Origin: Endozoicomonas sp. ISHI1
GTDB taxonomy: Bacteria; Pseudomonadota; Gammaproteobacteria; Pseudomonadales; Endozoicomonadaceae
Length of the DNA stretch: 64,000 bases
Assembly (NCBI RefSeq): GCF_024606225.1
Contig: NZ_JAGRPU010000022.1
Coordinates: 45,263 to 109,262 of the forward strand
Direction: 5' to 3'
Shown: piece by piece, positions 7,582-14,818 of the stretch
Layout: the number at the start of each line of letters is the position of its first letter
Position numbering within the stretch: the first letter of the stretch is position 1
Notes under the pieces: model-generated
What the model was told of the DNA's origin: nothing
Databases searched by the model: none
The model's input: the letters and a program-made list of their open reading frames with translations, nothing else
Position numbers and translations under genes: made by a program

Positions 7582-8263
7582 CACTTCATTACGGGGTGGC
7601 CGGGCATTTCTGGGAATGGTTAAACGAGACCTTACACTGGCCTTTCGGACACCGGGGCAGACCTTGAATCCGGTGGCCTTTTATCTGATGGTCGCCAGTC
7701 TGTTTCCTCTGGGTATCGCCCCTGAAAAAGAACTTTTGTCTCAGTTAGCCGGGGGCATTGTCTGGATAGGTGCTTTGCTGGCAGTCCTTCTCTCCCTCGA
7801 CTCCCTGTTCAGAAGTGACCAGGAAGACGGCTCACTGGATCAGCTATTATTGTCGCCCCACCCATTGCCTTTACTGGTGTTGGCTAAAATTTCTGCGCAT
7901 TGGCTGACGACCGGTGTGGCACTGATTGTTATGGCCCCCTTACTGGCCTTGATGTTGCATTTACCGACACAGGCTTTCCCTGCATTAATACTGAGTCTGC
8001 TGGTGGGAACACCCCTGATGAGTCTCGCCGGAGCTATTGGTGCTGCGCTGACAGTGCGTGTTCAGAGGGGAGGAATACTACTGACATTGCTCTCTTTACC
8101 TTTATATATTCCTGTTTTGATTTTCGGGACAGGTGCCGTTCAGACGGCAGTGGAGGGTATGTCCTATTCAGGGCACTTATTGTGGATGGCAGCATTGCTG
8201 ATATTTGGATTGTGTCTGGCGCCTCTGGCGATAGCCGCATCACTGAGAATAGTTGCAGACTGA
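7574..8263 (+). CDS. ccmB: Haem exporter membrane subunit CcmB
   Basis: Permease-like partner of CcmA in the inner membrane. It is 229 residues with six hydrophobic segments and the family-typical SLDSLFRSDQEDGSLDQLLL stretch after the second one. ATG 7574 overlaps the ccmA stop; the frame is open to 7523, but that would give an atypical tail encoded inside ccmA. The ccmA and ccmB stop-start overlap fits equal expression of complex subunits. Confidence 0.94.
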   Translation: MSDTSLRGGRAFLGMVKRDLTLAFRTPGQTLNPVAFYLMVASLFPLGIAPEKELLSQLAGGIVWIGALLAVLLSLDSLFRSDQEDGSLDQLLLSPHPLPLLVLAKISAHWLTTGVALIVMAPLLALMLHLPTQAFPALILSLLVGTPLMSLAGAIGAALTVRVQRGGILLTLLSLPLYIPVLIFGTGAVQTAVEGMSYSGHLLWMAALLIFGLCLAPLAIAASLRIVAD

Positions 8264-8294
8264 GCAACAGGAACCAGTCACGGTAGAGTAAAAA

Positions 8295-9044
8295 ATGAAC
8301 TGGACTTTTTTTCACAAACTGGGCTCGCCCAAATGGTTTTACGAGATCAGTGGCAAATGGTTGCCCTGGTTGGCCATTGTGGCAGCCCTGTTAATGGCAA
8401 CCGGCTTGATCTGGGGCCTGGTATTTGCGCCACCGGACTATCTGCAGGGTAATAGTTACCGGATCATATTTATCCACGTTCCTACCGCCTTTCTGGCATC
8501 CGCTATCTACGTGATGATGGCCTTTGCAGGTATCGTCACTCTGGTGTGGAAAATGAAACTGGCTGATATGGCACTCAAGTGTTGTGCACCCATCGGGGCT
8601 TCTTTCTGCCTGTTGGCTCTGATAACAGGTGCCATCTGGGGTAAACCGACCTGGGGAACCTGGTGGGTCTGGGATGCCAGACTGACCTCTATGCTGATTC
8701 TGCTGTTCCTCTATATGGGGGTCATCGCCCTTCGAGGTGCCATGAGAAACACCAATACCTCGGCCAAAGCCTGCGCCATCCTGACTCTGGTTGGGGTGAT
8801 TAATATCCCTATCATCAAATTTTCTGTTCAGTGGTGGAATACCCTGCACCAGGGCGCCACGCTCAAGTTAACCGAGAAGCCGTCCATGGCACCTGAGATG
8901 CTTTGGCCTCTGCTGATCAGTATTGCGGCTTTTTATCTGTTTTTTACCGTCGTCCTTATTCTCCGTTTGCGAACCGAAATACTGGACCGTGAGCGCCGAA
9001 CTAAATGGGTTCACAAGACCGTATTGGCCAGACAGGAGAATTGA
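8295..9044 (+). CDS. ccmC: Haem handling protein CcmC
   Basis: Inner-membrane protein that loads haem onto CcmE. At 249 residues it has six hydrophobic segments and the periplasmic tryptophan-rich WWD motif (WGTWWVWDARLTSML) that contacts haem, flanked by conserved His in FIHVPTAF and WNTLHQGATL. It starts 31 bases after ccmB. Its TGA overlaps the ATG of ccmD by one base. Confidence 0.96.
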   Translation: MNWTFFHKLGSPKWFYEISGKWLPWLAIVAALLMATGLIWGLVFAPPDYLQGNSYRIIFIHVPTAFLASAIYVMMAFAGIVTLVWKMKLADMALKCCAPIGASFCLLALITGAIWGKPTWGTWWVWDARLTSMLILLFLYMGVIALRGAMRNTNTSAKACAILTLVGVINIPIIKFSVQWWNTLHQGATLKLTEKPSMAPEMLWPLLISIAAFYLFFTVVLILRLRTEILDRERRTKWVHKTVLARQEN

Positions 9045-9391
9045 TGACTATGTATTTTGAAAATCTGGCCAGTTTGATACACATGGGTGGTCACGGTGTT
9101 TATGTGTGGTCAGCTTATGGCATGGGGCTACTGATCATTGTCTACAACATAGTTTCCCCATTGCGGTTCAGAGAGCGGATTGTGTCCCAGATTCAGCGTC
9201 AGGTGCGCAGCAGCCAATCCAGAGGTTGGAACCTTGGCGTTGATAAGAGCCTCAGCCTCAGTAAAAGCTCAAACGGGAACAAAAATCAACGCTCCGGGGC
9301 TGACAGAGAGCAAAAACTAACAATAGCCCGTCAGCAGGAAGATAGCGTCAACATTAAAGCTCAGGGTGCCCGGGAGGGGGAAGTGGAATGA
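9044..9391 (+). CDS. ccmD: Haem exporter accessory subunit CcmD (long form)
   Basis: A small single-span protein that completes the CcmABCD complex and helps release holo-CcmE. The N-terminal ~50 residues fit the family (FENLASLIHMGGHGVYVWSA, one membrane helix, then Arg-rich). At 115 residues it is about twice the usual CcmD length, because of a Ser/Gln/Lys-rich low-complexity tail of ~60 residues. ATG 9044 overlaps the ccmC stop and follows CAGGAG. The end overlaps ccmE by four bases. Confidence 0.88.
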   Translation: MTMYFENLASLIHMGGHGVYVWSAYGMGLLIIVYNIVSPLRFRERIVSQIQRQVRSSQSRGWNLGVDKSLSLSKSSNGNKNQRSGADREQKLTIARQQEDSVNIKAQGAREGEVE

Positions 9392-9924
9392 ATCCGGTTC
9401 GCAGACAACGCTTATTATTGATCCTTTTATTGGTAGCCGGCGTCGGTATTGCTGTGGCCCTTGCTCTGTTTGCCCTGAAGGAAAACATCAACCATTACTT
9501 CTCACCAGCCCAGATGGCCACTGGCGAAGCGCCCGTTGGTCAGAGGATCCGGGGTGGCGGTATCGTGGTTCCGGGTACGGTCAAACGTGATCCGAATAGC
9601 CTGAAAGCCACTTTCCGAATCAGTGATGGCGATGGTGAAGTGGAAGTGGAATATACCGGAATCCTGCCGGACCTTTTCAAAGAAGGTCAGGGCATTGTCG
9701 GAACCGGAAAACTGGATGAAAACCGTCGTTTTGTAGCCGAGGAGCTATTGGCCAAGCATGATGAAAACTATATGCCTCCGGAAGTACAGAAGGCCATCGA
9801 CAAGGCTCATGGTACGAAGTCAGGCAATCCGTCAGATAAATCTAATGGCGCCCCGTCGTACCAGAAAGAGAATCAACAGTCTTTAGAGAACCCTCAGCCT
9901 CAACCATCGGAGAGCCAGTCATGA
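9388..9924 (+). CDS. ccmE: Periplasmic haem chaperone CcmE
   Basis: Binds haem covalently and passes it to the CcmF/CcmH ligation machinery. The 178-residue protein has an N-terminal membrane anchor (residues ~8-30), an OB-fold domain and the diagnostic LLAKHDENYMPPEV motif, with haem-linking His124 and Tyr128. The tail after residue ~145 is hydrophilic and variable. It overlaps ccmD and ccmF by four bases each. Confidence 0.96.
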   Translation: MNPVRRQRLLLILLLVAGVGIAVALALFALKENINHYFSPAQMATGEAPVGQRIRGGGIVVPGTVKRDPNSLKATFRISDGDGEVEVEYTGILPDLFKEGQGIVGTGKLDENRRFVAEELLAKHDENYMPPEVQKAIDKAHGTKSGNPSDKSNGAPSYQKENQQSLENPQPQPSESQS

Positions 9925-11957
9925 ATCCTGAACTGGGGTTGTTTGCCCTCATACTGGCCACCTGTCTGGCACTGCTGCAAAGCATTATTCCGTTGCTGGG
10001 TAGCTACAATGGTCGACTGAACTGGATGGCCACTGGTAAAACGCTGGCTTCAGGGCAGTTTGTTTTTGTCCTGTTATCGTTCATGTGTCTGGTGTTCGCT
10101 TTTGTCTCGGATGACTTCTCTGTTCAGTACGTTGCCAGCAATTCAAGCTCCCTGCTGCCTGTTTACTACAAGGTGACTGCGGTTTGGGGCGGTCATGAAG
10201 GCTCTCTGCTGCTCTGGATTCTGACTCTTACGGGCTGGGGACAGGTGGTTGCCCTGCGCAGCAACAAATTGCCGCCGGAACTGTCTGCGAGAGTTCTGTC
10301 GGTCATGGGTATGATCAGCGTTGGCTTTCTGTTGTTTATTCTGCTGACTTCTAACCCATTTGCTCGTATTCTGCCATTCCCCCCTGTTCAAGGTTCTGAC
10401 TTGAATCCGCTACTGCAGGATCTGGGTATGATTGTTCATCCACCCATGCTTTACATGGGGTATGTAGGTTTTGCTGTAGCCTTTGCTTTTGCTATTGCGG
10501 CCCTGCTCGGTGGACAGCTTGACAGCGCCTGGGCTCGATGGGCTCGTCCCTGGACAACTGTGGCATGGTGCTTCCTGACTGCCGGCATTTCCCTGGGAAG
10601 CTGGTGGGCTTACTACGAGCTGGGCTGGGGTGGCTGGTGGTTCTGGGACCCTGTGGAAAATGCTTCCCTGATGCCCTGGCTGACCGGTACGGCCCTTATT
10701 CACTCTCTGGCGGTGACTGAAAAACGCGGACTGTTCAAGAGCTGGACACTGCTGCTGGCTATCACCACATTCTCCCTGAGTCTGTTTGGTACCTTTCTGG
10801 TTCGTTCCGGTGTGCTGACCTCTGTTCACGCCTTTGCCAACGATCCTGAGCGTGGTCTCTTCATTCTCGGCTATCTGCTGGTGGTTGTGGGGGCTTCCCT
10901 GACCCTGTTTGCATTCAGGGCACCGGAAGTGAGAAGTAAAATCAGTTTCTCACTGCTATCGCGCGAAACCTTGTTGCTACTCAATAACATTATTCTGGTG
11001 ACCAGTTGTGCCACGGTACTGCTGGGTACTATGTTCCCACTACTCCTTGACTCTTTGGATCTGGGCATGATTTCTGTTGGCCCTCCCTACTTTAATCTGC
11101 TGTTTGTTCCACTCTCCATGCTGCTGGCTGCCTGTCTGGGTATCGGTATCCTGCTGAACTGGAAAAAAGGTTCTCTCAGCTGGTTGAAGCAGCAGGTGCG
11201 CTGGATATTGGTCGTTTCTGTTGTCGGTGGCATCATCTTCAGTTTCTTATACGGTGACCGCTTCCTGGTCAGTGAAGCCCTGGCGATTGGACTCGTGCTC
11301 TGGATGGTATTAACCATCGGTAAGGATGTTCGCAACAAAACCCGAAACATCGGCCTTCTGAAAGGAATGAGAAAGCTCAAACCTGCCTATTATGGTATGC
11401 AACTGGCCCACCTGGGACTGGCAGTGACCTTTATAGGGGTGGCTCTGACCTCTGGTTACAGCGTTCAGAAAGATCTGCGTATGAATCCGGGCGACACAGC
11501 CCGGGTGGGTGAGTACGTCTTTCGTTTTGATGGTGTGAATCAGCGCCAGGGCCCTAACTATGTTTCTGACTTCGGTACTGTGAAGGTCTTTAAAGATAAG
11601 CAGCAGATTGCTGTCCTTAATCCCGAAAAGCGTGTCTATACCGTTCAGGGTATGCCGATGACAGAGGCTGCCATTGATTCGGGCCTGACCCGTGATCTTT
11701 ATGTAGCCCTGGGAGAGCCTCTGGGTGACGATAGCTGGGCTGTTCGGCTCTACGTTAAGCCTTATATTCGTTTCATCTGGCTAGGCTCTATCTTCATGGC
11801 TCTGGGTGGTTTGCTGGCCATTTCGGACAAGCGTTATCGTGTCCGTCTCAAGAAGAAAGTCGCCCTGAGCGGGAAAAAAGCTGCATTGGCGGGTAATCCC
11901 GGGCCCTCCCTGGATTCAGGGAAAGATGCAACCGTCACCACAGGAGGTCAGGCGTGA
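9921..11957 (+). CDS. ccmF: Cytochrome c haem lyase subunit CcmF
   Basis: Large inner-membrane protein that reduces and ligates haem to apocytochrome c together with CcmH and CcmI. It is 678 residues, normal for the family, with many membrane helices. The WWD haem-binding motif is WGGWWFWDPVENASLMPWL, and conserved His appear in GGHEGSLLLW and HPPMLYMGYVG. It overlaps ccmE and ccmG by four bases. Confidence 0.97.
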   Translation: MNPELGLFALILATCLALLQSIIPLLGSYNGRLNWMATGKTLASGQFVFVLLSFMCLVFAFVSDDFSVQYVASNSSSLLPVYYKVTAVWGGHEGSLLLWILTLTGWGQVVALRSNKLPPELSARVLSVMGMISVGFLLFILLTSNPFARILPFPPVQGSDLNPLLQDLGMIVHPPMLYMGYVGFAVAFAFAIAALLGGQLDSAWARWARPWTTVAWCFLTAGISLGSWWAYYELGWGGWWFWDPVENASLMPWLTGTALIHSLAVTEKRGLFKSWTLLLAITTFSLSLFGTFLVRSGVLTSVHAFANDPERGLFILGYLLVVVGASLTLFAFRAPEVRSKISFSLLSRETLLLLNNIILVTSCATVLLGTMFPLLLDSLDLGMISVGPPYFNLLFVPLSMLLAACLGIGILLNWKKGSLSWLKQQVRWILVVSVVGGIIFSFLYGDRFLVSEALAIGLVLWMVLTIGKDVRNKTRNIGLLKGMRKLKPAYYGMQLAHLGLAVTFIGVALTSGYSVQKDLRMNPGDTARVGEYVFRFDGVNQRQGPNYVSDFGTVKVFKDKQQIAVLNPEKRVYTVQGMPMTEAAIDSGLTRDLYVALGEPLGDDSWAVRLYVKPYIRFIWLGSIFMALGGLLAISDKRYRVRLKKKVALSGKKAALAGNPGPSLDSGKDATVTTGGQA

Positions 11958-12496
11958 AGCGTTGGAAACTGTTTTTACCGTTAGCTTTCTTTTTGACTTT
12001 CTGTGTTCTGCTCTACATCGGTTTGTTCATGGAAGATAAAAATGAACTGCCTTCTATGCTGCTGGACAAGCCGGTTCCTGAATTCAGCCTGAAAAAATTG
12101 CAGCAGCCCGCAGAGACCGTTACTGAAGAAGCATTGAAAGGCAGGATTCTGTTGCTTAATGTCTGGGGCTCGTGGTGTCCGGCCTGTAAGGTGGAGCACC
12201 CCTACCTGATGAAACTTGCCCGCGAAGGCATCAATATTGTTGGCGTCAACTACAAGGATGAGCGTCAGGGGGCTTTGGAATGGCTGGATCGTCTGGAAGA
12301 CCCTTACCTTTTCAATATTGTTGATAAGGATGGCAGGTTGGGTCTTGATCTGGGGGTCTATGGCGCACCGGAAACCTTCCTGATCGACAAGCACGGTGTG
12401 ATTCGTTACAAGCACATCGGGATCCTTGATGACCGGGTCTGGAAGAAAGATCTCAAGCCCCTTTACGATGCCCTGCAAAAGGAGTTAGTGCAATGA
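11954..12496 (+). CDS. ccmG: Thiol:disulphide interchange protein CcmG (DsbE)
   Basis: Membrane-anchored periplasmic thioredoxin-like protein that keeps the CXXCH haem-binding cysteines of apocytochromes reduced. The 180-residue protein has an N-terminal anchor (residues ~5-25) and the active site WCPAC (Cys75, Cys78) in NVWGSWCPACKVEHP. The GVYGAPETFLID segment supplies the expected cis-Pro. Coupled to its neighbours by four-base overlaps. Confidence 0.95.
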   Translation: MKRWKLFLPLAFFLTFCVLLYIGLFMEDKNELPSMLLDKPVPEFSLKKLQQPAETVTEEALKGRILLLNVWGSWCPACKVEHPYLMKLAREGINIVGVNYKDERQGALEWLDRLEDPYLFNIVDKDGRLGLDLGVYGAPETFLIDKHGVIRYKHIGILDDRVWKKDLKPLYDALQKELVQ

Positions 12497-13008
12497 CTCT
12501 CGACTTTTTTTTCAGGCGCTCATCACTGCTGGAATCTGTAAGCGTCTCCATGCTGATGGGGCTCGCTGTGCTGTTAGTCAGTTTGAGCGCCCATGCCGGG
12601 GTCATTGAAAACTATCAGTTTGACTCTCCCCGGCAGCAGGAACAGTTTTTCCGTTTGAACGAACAGCTGCGCTGCCCTCAGTGCCAGAATCAGTCCATTG
12701 CTGATTCCAATGCGCCTGTTGCGCAAGATCTGCGTCGTCAAGTGCACCGTATGATCGTTGAGGAAAAGGCGGATGATGACACTGTTATCCAGTTCATGCT
12801 GGATAGGTACGGTGATTTTGTACTCTATAAACCCAGAATGGATGCCCGCACCATTATGCTCTGGTTTGGCCCTCTGATTCTGCTGCTTCTGGGCATTTTT
12901 ATACTGTTCAGAATCCTTAAAGAGCATCGTCCGGAGACCGAAGTTGAAGGGCTGGACGAGCAGAACAAAGCCGAGCTTGACAAGATACTGGGTGGTAAAG
13001 ATAAATGA
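12493..13008 (+). CDS. ccmH: Cytochrome c biogenesis protein CcmH
   Basis: Periplasmic, membrane-anchored thiol-redox subunit of the haem lyase. It has a signal sequence (to ~residue 35), the conserved LRCPQCQNQ motif with Cys61 and Cys64, and a C-terminal membrane helix (~residues 117-137). At 171 residues it is the short form; the TPR part that some species fuse to it is the separate gene that follows. Four-base overlap with ccmI. Confidence 0.95.
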   Translation: MTLDFFFRRSSLLESVSVSMLMGLAVLLVSLSAHAGVIENYQFDSPRQQEQFFRLNEQLRCPQCQNQSIADSNAPVAQDLRRQVHRMIVEEKADDDTVIQFMLDRYGDFVLYKPRMDARTIMLWFGPLILLLLGIFILFRILKEHRPETEVEGLDEQNKAELDKILGGKDK

Positions 13009-14177
13009 CGCAGTTCTGGATAATCGCCACAATATTAACTCTCACTGGTATGGCTCTGGTCATGCTGCCTTTGTGGTTTCGCAGTCGACGCAGTTCTGAT
13101 CAGGATGTTTCAGACAAGGCTTCCAACATCGCTTATTTCAGAGAGCAGGAAGCGGATCTGACAAAGCAGCGGGACCAGGGTTTGGTAACGCCAGAGGATG
13201 CCGAACTGATTCGCACTGAGCTGAAAAAAAAACTACTGGAAGATGTGACTGATAAGGAAGAAACACTCAGTTACACAAGCAGTAGCAGCAAAGGTCTTGC
13301 TTTATTCCTGGCCCTCCTGATTCCAACTATGGCCGTACCGGTCTACCTGCATCTGGGAGCTCAGACCGAGCTGTCTGTGACTGGGATGATGATGAATCCG
13401 GATGCTTCTCATGAAGAGATGATCTCTGCGCTGGAAGCCTGGCGCGACAAGCGACCGGATAATGCTCAGGCCTGGTATCTGCTGGCGGGCCGCTATATCG
13501 CAAAGGGGGAAGTGGATAAGGCGATTGACGCCTATAAGACACTCTACACGGTCTCGGAAGGCAGTCCTCAGGCAGCGGCTCAACTGGCTCAGGTACTGTT
13601 CCTGGCCAACCGTAACCAGGTTAATGGCGAAGTTCGTGGCCTCTATCAGGATGCTCTGAGCAAGGACGAAAGCAATACTACGGCATTAGGGCTCAAGGGC
13701 ATTGATGCTTTCGAACGGGAAGATTACAAACAGGCTGTGCAGGCCTGGACCAAAGCACTCTCTATTGAAAATGATATGACTGCACGACAGTCATTGTCTG
13801 TGGGTATCACCAAAGCACGTAAGCTGATGGGTGAGGCGGTTGCAGAATTGAGGATCAATGTCGAATTGGCTCCCGAACTCAGTGACCTTCCAGCTCAGGC
13901 TAGAGTTATCGTGTTTGCCCGTGAGAGTGGTGTTAAAAAGCCCCCTATTGCTGCTATTCCTCTGAAGGTGAGTGACCTTCCCAAAGAGGTAATACTGGAT
14001 GATAATGCCGCCATGATGATGGGGGCCAGCAGTCTGTCAGATGCAGAAAGTCTGGATGTCGTCGCTCGTATTACCCTTTCGGGCGATGTGGCCCAATCGG
14101 ACTATCAGGCTGAAGTTCGTGACGTGAAAATCAAGGATAATGGTGTTATCCAGCTACGAATTGCACCTGCCAGTTGA
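13005..14177 (+). CDS. ccmI: Cytochrome c biogenesis TPR protein CcmI
   Basis: Apocytochrome chaperone of the haem lyase. The N-terminus has a membrane helix, a cytoplasmic loop with heptad-like acidic/basic character and a second membrane helix (near GLALFLALLIPTMAVPVYLH). A periplasmic TPR region follows (AWRDKRPDNAQAWYLLAGRY, AYKTLYTVSEGSPQAAAQLA, AVQAWTKALSIENDM), then a C-terminal beta-rich domain. At 390 residues it is typical of the bipartite form. Last gene of the ccm operon. Confidence 0.93.
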   Translation: MTQFWIIATILTLTGMALVMLPLWFRSRRSSDQDVSDKASNIAYFREQEADLTKQRDQGLVTPEDAELIRTELKKKLLEDVTDKEETLSYTSSSSKGLALFLALLIPTMAVPVYLHLGAQTELSVTGMMMNPDASHEEMISALEAWRDKRPDNAQAWYLLAGRYIAKGEVDKAIDAYKTLYTVSEGSPQAAAQLAQVLFLANRNQVNGEVRGLYQDALSKDESNTTALGLKGIDAFEREDYKQAVQAWTKALSIENDMTARQSLSVGITKARKLMGEAVAELRINVELAPELSDLPAQARVIVFARESGVKKPPIAAIPLKVSDLPKEVILDDNAAMMMGASSLSDAESLDVVARITLSGDVAQSDYQAEVRDVKIKDNGVIQLRIAPAS

Positions 14178-14272
14178 ACTCGCTTGAACGCCGAATTCAA
14201 ATTTGCTGTCCAGTTGACAGACCGGGCAGCATTTTCTCTCTCTTTCGCTCCATTTTCATCATTTCGTTCCTG

Positions 14273-14575
14273 TTATTGTGATTGTGATTCGGTTTCTATA
14301 ATGATCGGTTCATTGTAGGGAAAAGTCATTTTCCAGGAGGGCTTGCCCGGCTGCCCGGGAGAGGGCTGGTAGTCGCCCCCCCGGCCGTGTTTCATCCGAT
14401 ATTGGTTGGCATTGATGCGGTTCTGGCGGCTGATGGCTGATTCTTCCTCTGTCAATACCGGGGCAGGGCGCTCATGGTCATAGAAGCTATCTTCCTCAGC
14501 CATCGGCTCAGTGACACAGCTTGTTAGCAGGCTGCACAGTATTATTGTTGTGGGTACGAGCAGTAGTTTTGTCAT
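14273..14575 (-). CDS. Small lipoprotein (100 aa)
   Basis: Family not recognised. The first 20 residues form a lipoprotein signal (MTKLLLVPTTIILCSLLTSC) with the lipobox LTSC at Cys20. The mature part is short, acidic then basic, with QNRINANQYRMKHGRGG and a PWK-like end, and no membrane segments. The residue after Cys is Val, which does not suggest inner-membrane retention, so outer-membrane anchoring is likely. It is convergent with ccmI. The ribosome-binding site is weak. Confidence 0.65.
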   Translation of the reverse strand: MTKLLLVPTTIILCSLLTSCVTEPMAEEDSFYDHERPAPVLTEEESAISRQNRINANQYRMKHGRGGDYQPSPGQPGKPSWKMTFPYNEPIIIETESQSQ

Positions 14576-14818
14576 AGCGAGTGTTTTCCAAATCCTGTAT
14601 TTACTTTAAACCGATAATTGTAGACGCTGTAAATCAAGGAGGCAGGTTTAGTCTTCTCCAATATGAAATGAGCCCATGATTTGCCCGGGGACCCCTTTGG
14701 TTTTTGACAGAAAATCTTTGACAGAAAAGCACGCTTATTTTCTTGATCTATCCTTCGTCCTTATCAATCGGAACGCAGGGCTGGAATTATTAAACACTCA
14801 CTCTTTGCGGCGCTGCTG

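Noticed and set aside
8391..8849. Long minus-strand frame inside ccmC
   Set aside because: Shadow of the ccmC coding strand; His/Gln/Pro-rich composition typical of antisense frames.
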